From: Amaurobius ferox
Lineage: Eukaryota > Arthropoda > Arachnida > Araneae > Amaurobiidae
DNA: 64,000 nt
Direction of reading: 5' to 3'
Assembly: GCA_951213105.1 (NCBI GenBank)
Contig: OX578140.1
Span: 117,659,653-117,723,652 of the forward strand
Shown piece by piece: positions 1-12,318 of the stretch. A program made the translations under genes and the position numbers. The notes beneath the pieces were generated by a model. The model was not told where the DNA came from, did not search any database, and saw only the letters and a program-made list of their open reading frames with translations. The first letter of the stretch is position 1; every line of letters starts with the position of its first letter.

Positions 1-3000
1 GAATTTTGTTCAAGAGATGTTCTATGCTATTCAGATATTAACTCTGAGCGAACTAGTTGCATTTTCCAGATATCCAGGTCAAATTTCATGGTGTAAACAA
101 GAGTAGTTTTTGGCAACTGAGATAGAAATACCAGGCGGGATTGTTTAAAGTTGATATTTCACACATTAACACAATAAAACACTTAGAACAAACTGCGATA
201 TCGACAATTTTCTTACAAAAAGATCTGTAACAGCTGCTTTGGAAGATTGTTTAGGGTTGGAGTAAATTATAAGTTGAATTTTGTTCAAGAGATGTTCTAT
301 GCTATTCAGATATTAACTCTGAGCGAACTAGTTGCATTTTCCAGATATCCAGGTCAAATTTCATGGTGTAAACAAGAGTAGTTTTTGGCAACTGAGATAG
401 AAATACCAGGCGGGATTGTTTAAAGTTGATATTTCACACATTAACACAATAAAACACTTAGAACAAACTGCGATATCGACAATTTTCTTACAAAAAGATC
501 TGTAACAGCTGCTTTGGAAGATTGTTTAGGGTTGGAGTAAATTATAAGTTGAATTTTGTTCAAGAGATGTTCTATGCTATTCAGATATTAACTCTGAGCG
601 AACTAGTTGCATTTTCCAGATATCCAGGTCAAATTTCATGGTGTAAACAAGAGTAGTTTTTGGCAACTGAGATAGAAATACCAGGCGGGATTGTTTAAAG
701 TTGATATTTCACACATTAACACAATAAAACACTTAGAACAAACTGCGATATCGACAATTTTCTTACAAAAAGATCTGTAACAGCTGCTTTGGAAGATTGT
801 TTAGGGTTGGAGTAAATTATAAGTTGAATTTTGTTCAAGAGATGTTCTATGCTATTCAGATATTAACTCTGAGCGAACTAGTTGCATTTTCCAGATATCC
901 AGGTCAAATTTCATGGTGTAAACAAGAGTAGTTTTTGGCAACTGAGATAGAAATACCAGGCGGGATTGTTTAAAGTTGATATTTCACACATTAACACAAT
1001 AAAACACTTAGAACAAACTGCGATATCGACAATTTTCTTACAAAAAGATCTGTAACAGCTGCTTTGGAAGATTGTTTAGGGTTGGAGTAAATTATAAGTT
1101 GAATTTTGTTCAAGAGATGTTCTATGCTATTCAGATATTAACTCTGAGCGAACTAGTTGCATTTTCCAGATATCCAGGTCAAATTTCATGGTGTAAACAA
1201 GAGTAGTTTTTGGCAACTGAGATAGAAATACCAGGCGGGATTGTTTAAAGTTGATATTTCACACATTAACACAATAAAACACTTAGAACAAACTGCGATA
1301 TCGACAATTTTCTTACAAAAAGATCTGTAACAGCTGCTTTGGAAGATTGTTTAGGGTTGGAGTAAATTATAAGTTGAATTTTGTTCAAGAGATGTTCTAT
1401 GCTATTCAGATATTAACTCTGAGCGAACTAGTTGCATTTTCCAGATATCCAGGTCAAATTTCATGGTGTAAACAAGAGTAGTTTTTGGCAACTGAGATAG
1501 AAATACCAGGCGGGATTGTTTAAAGTTGATATTTCACACATTAACACAATAAAACACTTAGAACAAACTGCGATATCGACAATTTTCTTACAAAAAGATC
1601 TGTAACAGCTGCTTTGGAAGATTGTTTAGGGTTGGAGTAAATTATAAGTTGAATTTTGTTCAAGAGATGTTCTATGCTATTCAGATATTAACTCTGAGCG
1701 AACTAGTTGCATTTTCCAGATATCCAGGTCAAATTTCATGGTGTAAACAAGAGTAGTTTTTGGCAACTGAGATAGAAATACCAGGCGGGATTGTTTAAAG
1801 TTGATATTTCACACATTAACACAATAAAACACTTAGAACAAACTGCGATATCGACAATTTTCTTACAAAAAGATCTGTAACAGCTGCTTTGGAAGATTGT
1901 TTAGGGTTGGAGTAAATTATAAGTTGAATTTTGTTCAAGAGATGTTCTATGCTATTCAGATATTAACTCTGAGCGAACTAGTTGCATTTTCCAGATATCC
2001 AGGTCAAATTTCATGGTGTAAACAAGAGTAGTTTTTGGCAACTGAGATAGAAATACCAGGCGGGATTGTTTAAAGTTGATATTTCACACATTAACACAAT
2101 AAAACACTTAGAACAAACTGCGATATCGACAATTTTCTTACAAAAAGATCTGTAACAGCTGCTTTGGAAGATTGTTTAGGGTTGGAGTAAATTATAAGTT
2201 GAATTTTGTTCAAGAGATGTTCTATGCTATTCAGATATTAACTCTGAGCGAACTAGTTGCATTTTCCAGATATCCAGGTCAAATTTCATGGTGTAAACAA
2301 GAGTAGTTTTTGGCAACTGAGATAGAAATACCAGGCGGGATTGTTTAAAGTTGATATTTCACACATTAACACAATAAAACACTTAGAACAAACTGCGATA
2401 TCGACAATTTTCTTACAAAAAGATCTGTAACAGCTGCTTTGGAAGATTGTTTAGGGTTGGAGTAAATTATAAGTTGAATTTTGTTCAAGAGATGTTCTAT
2501 GCTATTCAGATATTAACTCTGAGCGAACTAGTTGCATTTTCCAGATATCCAGGTCAAATTTCATGGTGTAAACAAGAGTAGTTTTTGGCAACTGAGATAG
2601 AAATACCAGGCGGGATTGTTTAAAGTTGATATTTCACACATTAACACAATAAAACACTTAGAACAAACTGCGATATCGACAATTTTCTTACAAAAAGATC
2701 TGTAACAGCTGCTTTGGAAGATTGTTTAGGGTTGGAGTAAATTATAAGTTGAATTTTGTTCAAGAGATGTTCTATGCTATTCAGATATTAACTCTGAGCG
2801 AACTAGTTGCATTTTCCAGATATCCAGGTCAAATTTCATGGTGTAAACAAGAGTAGTTTTTGGCAACTGAGATAGAAATACCAGGCGGGATTGTTTAAAG
2901 TTGATATTTCACACATTAACACAATAAAACACTTAGAACAAACTGCGATATCGACAATTTTCTTACAAAAAGATCTGTAACAGCTGCTTTGGAAGATTGT

Positions 3001-3084
3001 TTAGGGTTGGAGTAAATTATAAGTTGAATTTTGTTCAAGAGATGTTCTATGCTATTCAGATATTAACTCTGAGCGAACTAGTTG
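1..3084. repeat. 275-bp satellite array, about 11.2 copies, cut by the window start
   Basis: Head-to-tail units begin at 1, 276, 551, 826, 1101 and so on every 275 bp up to 3026; the last unit stops after 59 bp at 3084, where the sequence changes abruptly. By eye I found no difference between copies. The unit is AT-rich, has no open reading frame, and matches none of the other repeats here. Since the first visible exon of DMGDH follows at 3818 and starts in mid-protein, the array lies inside an intron of that gene. Such homogeneity points to very recent amplification or conversion, or to an assembly effect. Confidence 0.97.
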
Positions 3085-3817
3085 TTGACATTTCCATCAA
3101 TTTTCACAAACCACTCCTGTGCCTGCCGCGAAAGTTGACAGGCAGTTCTACTGAGCTGTAAAAGCCAACTATCCGTTCTGTAAAAGTGGAACTTTGTAGA
3201 TATCTCAGAAATATTCATATTATTCTAAATACTCCAAATTCCAAGCAGTAAACTCAAAACTCAACAGATCCAGTCCCATGCCACTAGAAAAATACGTAGC
3301 ATTCTTAAATCCGCAATATGTGAATTCAATAAGATGTTCTTAAATCCGCAATATGCGAATTCAGTAAGATGTTCTTAAATCTACAATATACGAATTCAAT
3401 AAGATGTGGGAATACTTTTGAGAATATTGTGTAGTACAGTCTTTTAATGAGCTGTGTAGAATCTTCTTTCAATGTAGAAGAGAAAAATGTCATTTCAGTG
3501 ACTTAAAGTGTCGTCTGGACAATGAAGATCCATGACTTGAAGCCCAGTTGACACTTGAGTTCTTTACAACTGATTATGCAATATTTTTACATATAAAATC
3601 AACAGAAATCGTGATTTCATGAGAAAGTATGATCTGTTAAACTAAAATTTTATATTTTATTTATTTGGTGTTCAGTGGTTTTTAATAAATAAATTGCTTC
3701 ATGAATATTATTGATCGAATCAAAAATGTTTTCCTTCAATAGTCTATTTTGTAATCTTAATTAAATGTTTTAATGCATAATATTTAAACTCATCCTTTTC
3801 ATTTTTCTTTTGTCAAG
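3085..3817. other. Intron sequence after the satellite, with a 3 x 35-bp minisatellite
   Basis: This is unique-looking AT-rich intron. The only structure I see is a short tandem repeat at 3302-3406: three 35-bp units starting at 3302, 3337 and 3372, each containing TTCTTAAAT and ending in AAGATG, with a few substitutions. A pyrimidine-rich tract at 3791-3813 leads into the splice acceptor of the first visible DMGDH exon. Confidence 0.8.
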
Positions 3818-3927
3818 GATTCTGGGCACACGAGGTTGGGAAGCTAACTGGCCTTGAACTTCCTCTAGTCCCTGTGCAGCATCAGTATATGATAACTAAA
3901 CCAATTGATGATGTCAAGAAGCTTGAG
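3818..3927 (+). CDS. DMGDH: DMGDH exon a (first visible)
   Basis: The first two bases complete a glycine codon from the missing upstream exon (phase 1 acceptor after tgtcaag). The 36 following codons read [19 protein letters not shown] then [17 protein letters not shown], ending in phase 0 at a GTAAAC donor. This is the stretch of the FAD-dependent oxidoreductase domain before the antiparallel sheet, highly conserved in animal DMGDH. The preceding exon lies beyond the satellite array, outside the window. Confidence 0.95.
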
Positions 3928-5835
3928 GTAAACTCTTTCAAAAATTCATTTTGCGTTTGCCATTCTTAAAAATTTCGAAGTGTATTAAATCAGCAATGTT
4001 AGATTGTTTCCTTATAAATTTTTACAATTGAAATAGTGATTACACAATGAGTCGTCAAACCTGTTTGAAATGGTACCTGTAGAACACGGAACACTATCAT
4101 AAGCTGAATATATATTTAGCCCCGTCGAAAAATATATAAGAAATTCATGTTATATCCCCTGTGTGAAATGAAACCTACACAACGCGAAAACGGATGTCCA
4201 ATTTAAAATAATTTATTAATAAAACACCTGCTGTAACGAACAGAGAACCGAGTTAACATCCAACTATTTCAGCCAATTAATTTTTTAGAGAACCAGTTTT
4301 TACAGAACTTTCTTAAATCCTACAGCGATTTTCCGAAACCTGTTTCAGAACTTCCATGAATTTTCAGTTAATCAGGAAGATTCTAGAAATATTAACCGAT
4401 GCACGATTTTTAACTGAAAGTCGCATCATTAGTAAAATATAGGTCCAAGCAGAGATCGAAATAACGTCTCCGTTCGCGTATTTCACGCTATAAAATAAGC
4501 AAATACGCTTTATAAATTAAGTAATGAGTATTTTTACGCACCGATTTTGCAAACAATAAAAAAAAACATTTTTGGAATAGCAAATTAAACAGATTTGGCT
4601 TGAAAATAAGCAATTTCTTATTTTATCCGGCATCGCGTACAATGTACATCATTATAAATTCCTCATAACAAAAGTTGATTTTTATCCTTCAAAGCAATTC
4701 TCTTTTTACCGGAATATATTAATTGTGCTATCGGATATACAATGTATTTTGCTTATTAACACAACTAAAGAGTATAGTTCATTTCTAAAATCTTTTTTTT
4801 TTTCAACGTAGAAAAGTCAGAAATATATATCCTGTTGGACGATGACCCTGTAATTTTTCTTATACAAAATGCAATCCATTTAATAAATACGTGGAAATTT
4901 GAGGGCAATTGTACATTTGTTAAAAATTACTCCTCTGGAAAGCAAAATACTCCTTCAAATCAAGTCAGGGAGTATTTTTACTCTTCTGGAAAAAATTCTA
5001 GCTCGATCTCTGGGTCCAAGAACCAATGTTGGTTGATCATCTCAATGAAAGAATGCAGTGTTTTTTTGTTTTGTATTTTAATTTATTTCTTTAGTGGTTA
5101 AGTGTTTTGCCGGTAAATCAATTTATCTACTATTTAAGGTATTGTAATAAGCTAACAGGCAAGGACATGGTGTACACTCTTTTTTAATTCACTTTTACTC
5201 CTGTGATCGCAGTATGCAAAAATGTACGTATATACATATTTAGAATAAGTAAATTAGCTACTATCAGAAGCATTTAAATACACTTTTCAGAATTTATTTT
5301 AAAGTCCAATGTATAAGTAAGCAATTACATATGGATTATCTGCATTTCTAGCTAACCTTAAACTTCGCTTTTTATGAAATAACCTGGATTAAACGCAGAC
5401 CTTTTCAAGACGGAAAATTCTTCTGATCCTCTGAAATTCCGTTTAAGGCAGGTTCAATTGTATATTATTTTTAATAACTAGGCCGCTCCTCCTTCTGCTC
5501 ACTGACGCTTACATCGCTAGTTGCTAGCGTTGACATAAAATGTTCAAAAGATTTTGTCAGCGGCTGCGGCTGTCTTTTATCCATAGAGAGATATAGTGAT
5601 ATTTAAATTTAATAATTTAACCAATTTATATTTTCTTTCTTTTAAATCCTATTCAATTTTTAAACATTTTAAGGGACTTCATATTATAGTGTTTCTTGTA
5701 TAAATATGGTTCTGCTGTTTATATCGAGTCTTTTGTTTATCTGCGGATGCAAACAAGGTGTAAATGTATTTTAACTACTATATAAATTGTCATAATTCCT
5801 TATACTTAATTATCTGCTGCCTTTCTTTTTTTTAG
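3928..5835 (+). other. DMGDH intron a-b, with a Helitron-like 3' end on the minus strand
   Basis: Mostly featureless AT-rich sequence. At 5478-5590 a minus-strand stretch ends in CTAG followed by T, and its last ~35 bases resemble another such end at 11277 (shared CTTCTGCTC and ACGCTT words on the plus strand). This is the terminal signature of Helitrons, but no matching 5' end was found. Open frames here have no recognisable homology. Confidence 0.4.
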
Positions 5836-5974
5836 ACTGAACCTCCAGTTTTAAGGCACTTAGAAGGATCCTTCTATCTGCGAGTCGAACGGGGAGGGAT
5901 TCTAGTAGGACCTTACGAATATAGTAAGAACATGAAAGTCATCGACAATTGGGTGACCGAAGGTGTACCAAAAG
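5836..5974 (+). CDS. DMGDH: DMGDH exon b
   Basis: The acceptor follows a long T/C tract ending TTTAG. It encodes [20 protein letters not shown], then [20 protein letters not shown], then TEGVPK, 46 codons plus one base, and ends on the G of a split glycine codon at a GTTTGT donor. The LEGS(F/Y)YLR and GPYE motifs are typical of DMGDH substrate-domain strands. A 13.9-kb intron with families A and B follows. Confidence 0.95.
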
Positions 5975-6672
5975 GTTTGTTTTCTGCGTCTTATCTAAAA
6001 CAGAGTGTGCCATATTGAATGTATTCATCATGTCTAGGTTGGTCGATCGCTATATTTGTGAAAGCTTTATCTCACAGTCCGACAGCATAGCTGGGAATGT
6101 GAGATAAATTATTCACTTATGTATAGAAGCATGAAATTTGGCATGATGAACAGCTGTTATACTACCATGACTAAAGACATGGTCTTCAACGTTATTTGTT
6201 ATTTGGCTTGTTGCGTATTCCTCATTCTCGCCAGATTCCTACGCTAATTATTATTATTGTCTAAATCTATAGCAAATCGAGACCCATTCGTGCATTGAAC
6301 CAGTGACCATTGAGCTTATGTTTAAGTCGCATGCTGACGACACTAGTTTCGTCGTGCTCCTCCACCTTTAGCTCTCAAAGGGACAGAAACTCGTACTACC
6401 CCTGCATAGCGTCCTTTAACTTGTAGCCTTCGTTTCACAGTACTTGCGAATATCGACTTTCCTATTGTTGTAGTAGCGACAATCGGAGACCTGGTGCCGA
6501 ATTTTAATTGTCAATTATTTTGTTTTATATATATATTTTTTTTATAATTATAGTGTCAAATTTTGAAAATTTATTGAATAAATAAACATTTCTTCTCACT
6601 GAGACCTGTTTTCCTAAGTAACTAAATCTAGAAATATTTAAATCTTACAATTTACGAGCCATCTGAAATAAG
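5975..6672. other. Start of the 13.9-kb intron, nothing recognised
   Basis: AT-rich intron sequence without long open frames, tandem repeats or similarity to the other repeat families in this window that I could see. Confidence 0.6.
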
Positions 6673-7973
6673 AACAAGAAAGATCAATCATGCTTAAAGC
6701 ATTGATTATGAAACACTTTCCAACTTCAATGCAATTTTATTTAAACATGTCTAAAATGCAATACATTCCTCGGTAATATTTTAAAACTTATCACAATACT
6801 ACATTAATTTATTATATTTGAAAACTTCCTTGAAGTAAATGAACTTCATTTAAATGACGGCATTGAAATATAAATTGCCTGGTTTAAACATCTCTAAAAT
6901 GCGATACATTCCTCGGTAATATTTTTAAAACTATCATAATACTACGATAATTTATTATATTTGAAAACTTCATCGAAAACAACTGAAATTCATTCAAATG
7001 ACGTCATAGAAAAAATAACACGCCTGGATCTCTCTGTGAAAACAGCATTTCATTCACATTTTCCCATTCATTTCATTCATCACAATACCATAATTTATTT
7101 TATTTAAAAATTAAGACCATGGAGCTACAACTAATTAAACTCTATGCTTAAAACTTCATCGAAAAAAATCGTCCTTCTCTTTGTAAAATCAATGAATATT
7201 TCATTCATATCAGCTATGCAGACTCCATGGGCTAAATAATTTTGTGTTAAAGAAATGCAGCAATTCTAATACAACTCATTCTACATATTTTGCTATTTAC
7301 ATTTCACATAAGTGAAAAATAAGCTTCGTTGTAGAAATAATCAAATTTGGATGCTCATTTAAACTCAAATATATTGTAATTGCGTTGTTTCAGTATGTAG
7401 ATGCACAGAATTTAATCAAAAATAAAGTGGCTTTAGGACGGATACAACACTCAATATGAATTAAAAAGAATTTTAAAAAATCACGATTTTGAGACAAGAT
7501 GGATGCCATATATCATTTTAAAGTGGGTCATGTGATCTTTTCATATCATGGTCACATGATCGCTTCATATAAGAGGTGTAATTATTATTTTAATTTTTAT
7601 TTAAAAAACTACTGAATATATTTCTCTGAATTTCTTTTATATATTTTATGGAACAATTTGAATATTACCTAAAATTTTCGAAGCAATTTGTGAATTTTAA
7701 ATCCGCTTAAAAAATGTTTGAAAAATTAGGTCCCATAGGGCTCAATGTATTTCATTTTTTCAACCCGGGTTCAATCCAAAACTAATTGGGTAATATTATT
7801 CATGTATATTCCCATAGGTCCTACAGACCGTCTGAACAACATGCTAAAATTTCATTTTGATTAAGTCATTTTTACGGCAATTATTGTACTAACGGACAGA
7901 CAGACAGACAGACAGACAGACAAAATGAACAAAGTCATAAACACTTTTCACCTTTGTTGTAAAGTGTTAAAAA
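6673..7973 (+). mobile_element. Family A hairpin/(GTCT)n element, copy A1
   Basis: About 1.3 kb, non-coding. It begins AACAAGAAAGATCAATCATG, where TGCTTAAAGCA near 6700 can fold, and ends in a second palindrome with AACACTTT/AAAGTGTT arms (here degraded) followed by TTAAAAA. About 60 bp before that end is a (GACA)n microsatellite at 7896-7921. Six further copies in this window share the same ends and internal order. The layout (hairpin, GTCY tetramer, non-coding core) resembles DINE-1/HINE-type Helentron derivatives as I remember them; that assignment is inference. Contains words of the type found next to Helitron ends, but no transposase. Confidence 0.8.
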
Positions 7974-8341
7974 TACACCCCACCCCTGAAAATTTTTCTG
8001 GTTATGTCCTTGCCGGAATTGGTCAGATGGCTTATCTCATTGGATGGTCCGATATAAGATTCCTAATGGCCCGTGATAAGCCCCTCCTCTGATCTCTGGG
8101 GCACAGCCGAGGAGTTGTCTTAGCCTAACAGCTCTTAAGGATATCGTAACTTCGGTGTCATAAAAGTGTCCTGTTATGAATCTCTAATATTGTATCTGGT
8201 GCGGGTGCTTTCATTTAATGCTTAGCCAATCCATGGAATCTATTTTTTATTGTCCTTCTTTAAAACTAAATTGTTTCATGTAACAGGCACATATACTAAA
8301 AAATGTAACTAACCAATATTGAATAAATGGCATATAAAATT

Positions 8342-8342
<1 letters not shown>

Positions 8343-8377
<35 letters not shown>

Positions 8378-8390
8378 TATATATGCTTTT
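8343..8390. repeat. (TA)n microsatellite
   Basis: A run of alternating TA with a short CACA interruption. It generates spurious tyrosine/isoleucine-rich frames on the minus strand. Confidence 0.9.
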
Positions 8391-8736
8391 CCCGTATTGT
8401 AAGTTTTATTATGAGGAAAAGAGCTATATTTAACGAAACTAAATGGTGCTTCTGGCTGATGAAAATGATTCAAAGTGTTTCCAATAAAAAAATATTTCCA
8501 TAGTGTTGCTGTTCCATTAGTTTCTAAATTACTCAATAATCAAATAGGGCAATATTCAGCATTTAACACCTATTTGTTATTTAACTCATACATTTAATCG
8601 GACAGAACAGTTAAAAACAAAAATATACCATGCAGAATCTAAAAATAGTTATTTATTTAATTTTGCATAAGAATAACTGGTTTGCATTACAATTAAACCG
8701 GATTTGAATTTTTTACTGCATCTATCAGCCAGGTTA

Positions 8737-9893
8737 AAACAATTAAATACTGTTGCGAACCTATAATATTCCCTTGCTAGCGTTTCCTCTTTCATCGCTT
8801 TCGAACACCAGAAGGAGAAAACACCCGTATAATCCATGACGTGAGCATGACGTCAATCTATAGGGTAAGGCTCCTCTATATACGAGCTATCTCATCAAGC
8901 ATATTGAAGCCCACTGTAGCTGGAAACGCAGTCCATTAGCATTAGCCCTATTCGTATTTTCACTTTAAGAAGTATAATGGAAATAATTATGGGTGGTTAT
9001 TCTGCACCGAACTGCTCTAATCATTCTAGAAAGGGTTTTAGGTTATTTCCTTTCCTAGAAACGAAGAAAGAAGAAAGAAATGGCTAATAAATAATTGGAT
9101 ATCCGGTACTGGAGCATACTTGTGCGAGCTAAATTCTACAATATTCTAATTGAAACTTCTTTTTTTATATAAAGTATTTATTTTAAACACTTATTTTATA
9201 ATTTCTGTAACTGTAGTATAGAACCCTATGGGCGTCAATATGATTGATAAGTCAGCCTGTAGCAGAGGAGCTCTACTATAGGGTAAGGCTCCTAAATACA
9301 CAGGCTGGCGCAACAGCAGCCATCTTGACTCCCAGGTGAAGCGATGGCTGTACATGACGAAAGCAGGTTAACTTTCTTGTCTTTCTCTCGAGATCTCGAG
9401 AAAATCAAAGCATTCTGGCCTCCTTTCTTGAATGATTGGTACAATTTTTTGAAGGCAGAAGCACCTATTTTATAGCTAAATTACTTATCAAATATCAGTC
9501 ATGTAACATTCGCTCGCCATTGAAATAGCACAGGCAGACGATAACTGACTGGACCGGTTGGAGACAAAATGGCGGTTGTGTCAGCCTGTATATATAGGAG
9601 CCTTATTCTAGGGGGTGCCACTTTCGGAACTTCGAAAAAGGGTGCCAAATTGGCGATAAATTGTCCATTTGGTAACACCTTTTGGCAATTTATAGCCAGA
9701 ATTTACGATAAATCGCCAAATCTGGAAACCCTTCTCCGACGTTCCGAAAGTGGCAACCCTAGAATGATGTTATACTCACACATGGCTTGCATGGCTTGTA
9801 CGGGTGTTTTCTCCTTCTGGTTTTCGAAAGAGACGAAAGAGAAGACGCCAGTGTAGGAATATTGCAAGTTCGCAACAATACTGTTTTGGTAGA
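8737..9893. mobile_element. Composite foldback: inverted arms with an internal MITE
   Basis: The stretch 8737-8838 is found inverted at 9786-9893; both arms include ACGGGTGTTTTCTCCTTCTG on opposite strands and GTTCGCAACA. Between them, TAGGGTAAGGCTCCT occurs at about 8861 and 9280 and inverted near 9590. At 9605-9765 lies a smaller palindrome whose ends are ATTCTAGGG...CCCTAGAAT and whose arms carry GTGCCACTTTCGGAAC and its inverse. It looks like nested foldback/MITE insertions. No transposase. Confidence 0.6.
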
Positions 9894-10939
9894 GTATTGT
9901 CCCATTTAATTAATCGCATCCCTTTTTAATAATTTTGACATGATTTCAGAACTAAGAAATTTCTTTTATGAATTAAAATAACAGAGATAAATCCCAAAAT
10001 CCTAGAATTTTGGCCTTTCTAATCGCATGATTGCAACATCACTTTTTGGCCGGCACATCCTGGAATTGTCATCCCTAGTACGAACATGCTTTCGCCACAG
10101 GCTAGGCTTCCGTGAAGTAAAGTAAATTTAACAGCGTAAAATTCCATTTTAGTTGTTGCGATATTTTCACATCGTACACTAATATCATTTTAACATAATG
10201 TATTTGAGACCAGGGTTGGATCTATGAGTTTAAAAATAATGTTAATTCCAATTCAAGCATCTGATCTCACCACAATATTCAACAACTATTCGCTACACAT
10301 TAAAAGGACAGTGTATATGATTTATATAAATTATTTGTGAGTTTGATAATGATTTTACGCGTAGAAGAATATTCAAAAGTGTTGACGTCTCGACAGTGAA
10401 TTGATAAATTGATTAAGCCATTATTCAAGCCAGGACAAGTGTTTGAAGAAGCATATGCGCAAGACAATGCATGCTTTTCTCTGAGAACTTATACAAGTCA
10501 GAGAATCATATTTTCTTCCGCCCAACCACATGCTTCATCATTTAAGTTGAATGCACTCTTTCCATGTCAGTGTATCACATAGTTAACACAATATAGATTC
10601 GTTGGGAGAAAAAAAAATGATATGTGATAAGCGTGTGGGGCCCCCAAGGGCACAATTAAACAGTCAGACAGTGTTATATACCATCTCCTTCAATTCTGTC
10701 AAGTCGCAATGAGAAAGGAAAGTGAATATCTTGCTTGATGAATATCTTGCTTGTAAGCCCAGCGATTTTTATGAAAAATATATCAATTTCTGTAGGGAAT
10801 GTAAAGTCTTTAATCTTGCCGTATTATTTTCATATTCTAAGAAGGGCATAAGAAGTAAATCTAATCTGTTCAAAGTAAATAAACTTTAATCCTGTGTAAG
10901 TAGAAATACGATTTAATTTCTAACTCTAAGTTAATATAT

Positions 10940-10980
10940 TACTTTCCCTATGCACTTAGCATAATGTATAGAGAAAGTAT
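10940..10980. repeat. Diverged family-B-type hairpin
   Basis: ACTTTCCCTATGCA is followed by an imperfect inverse ending AGAGAAAGTAT. It matches the terminal hairpin of family B in position of the ACTTTCCCT/AGGAAAGT arms, but the downstream sequence (TATAAAAATTCGGTATAAAA-type minisatellite at 11040-11118) is different. It suggests a third, diverged relative. Confidence 0.55.
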
Positions 10981-11276
10981 TGTGGTAGTAGTGTGGAAAG
11001 TAGTGTGGTTGAAAATTCGAATTCGAGACAAATAGAGAACGGTATAAAAATTCGGTATAAATTTGGCATAAAAATTTGGTATAAAAAATTTGGTATAAAA
11101 AAATTCGGTATAAAAATTACAATCAATGAATACCGTAAGTCTATTGATTTTAAACGTAATCGAATGTACGGAGGATCCCAAAATTTTCGAATAAAATTTT
11201 GAAAAATTTATCAAAAAATCAAAACCTTCTATAATTTAACTTAAATATTCATTTCTTGTGTAATTTTTTATTAGAA

Positions 11277-11480
11277 CTAGGGGACTCTGCCCTTCTGCTC
11301 GCTACGCTTTGCCAACTCCCGTAATCTACTCGCTGGCTTGCATACCTCGCTTCGCTAGCTATTTCAAGCCAAACTAAAGTTTAAATCAATAAACGGTTTA
11401 TCTCATCGTGTTACCCTATTATTTTCTATAAATGTACCATATTTCATATTTTTGTATACTATAGCTTTTGCGGTACGAGA
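11277..11480 (-). mobile_element. Helitron-like 3' terminus (minus strand)
   Basis: Read on the minus strand the sequence ends CTAG followed by T at 11277, preceded by a GC-rich tail with CTTCTGCTC on the plus strand. It resembles the end at 5478. The neighbouring end at 11802 shares the plus-strand order ACGGTTTAT...ATAAATGTACCA...TTTTTGTAT. The 5' limit is unknown; the end coordinate is approximate. Confidence 0.35.
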
Positions 11481-11801
11481 CAGAGAAAATCGGTGGGAGT
11501 GCTGATATTAAAGAATATTTTTCACTTCAGAAGTGCTTAAAAGTAAAATATCACGTAAACGAAATTAAAAAAATAGCTCCGTCCTGCAAAAATTCAACTA
11601 TGTAAGTACCTGCCCTCACAAATTCATGGTCTTGCTATTGTTAGTCTATCCAGGACGCGTACTCGCAGCTCAAATATTTTGTCTCTGATTTTGACATTAA
11701 ATATCTCTTAAACTGCAATATATATCGAAAAACGGTTTATTTTAGCGCATTTCCCGAATCTTGCTCTATAAGTGTACCAAATTTTACATTTTTATATGCT
11801 A

Positions 11802-12260
11802 CTAGCCGCCTTTGGCGACCAGCCAGTTCGCTACCCTTAAAAATTCTGACCGTGGCAAACTCGCTGGCGCGATCTACCAGTAAGGTGTAAGGTAACTGTT
11901 TGGACGGCCAGGAAGTGCCACCCAATTTAGACCGGAACCCAGTGGGGGAGGCATCCACAGGGACCGTACCTCCTTTTCCTACCACCAACCTCTCGGAAGG
12001 ACTTACGGTCCCACACAACGAGTTAGTATATATACTACCTCGATGGTCCCACTACCCGTGTATATACTACCTCGTTTATATACTACCTCGATGGTCCCAC
12101 ATGTTTAACGTGATCGTACTCCGCGTGAACACGGCGGCAGTTTTGGCAGTGACGGGAATCGAACCCAGGCCTACAGAGTGCAATTTCCGCGCGCTAACCA
12201 CTGGGCTACCGCGCCCTCCGCGACAATCTCCATAACTTTCTTTTTATTCACCAAATTGAG
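11802..12260 (-). mobile_element. Helitron-like 3' part carrying a tRNA-derived SINE
   Basis: On the minus strand the sequence ends with a CGCC-AAA-GGCG hairpin followed by GCTAGT, a Helitron-type 3' end. Upstream it holds a SINE (11880-12219) preceded by GAATAAAAAGAAAGTTATGG. The same three-part order (GAATAAAAAGAAAGTTATGG, SINE, CGCCAGCGAGTTTGCCAC, hairpin) recurs on the plus strand at 62660-63017, so the SINE travels as internal cargo. Within the SINE, 12016-12100 shows local triplication of TATATACTACCTCG. Confidence 0.55.
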
Positions 12261-12318
12261 TTTAATTGCACCTTAAATTGAGTTTAATTGCACAAAATAA
12301 CACTAAAGTTGCATTTTT

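Noticed and set aside
1..3084. CRISPR array
   Set aside because: The repeats are 275 bp and contiguous without variable spacers; the context is an animal intron.
4835..5101. 88-codon frame in the first intron
   Set aside because: AT-rich, no recognisable motif, inside a DMGDH intron; probably chance.
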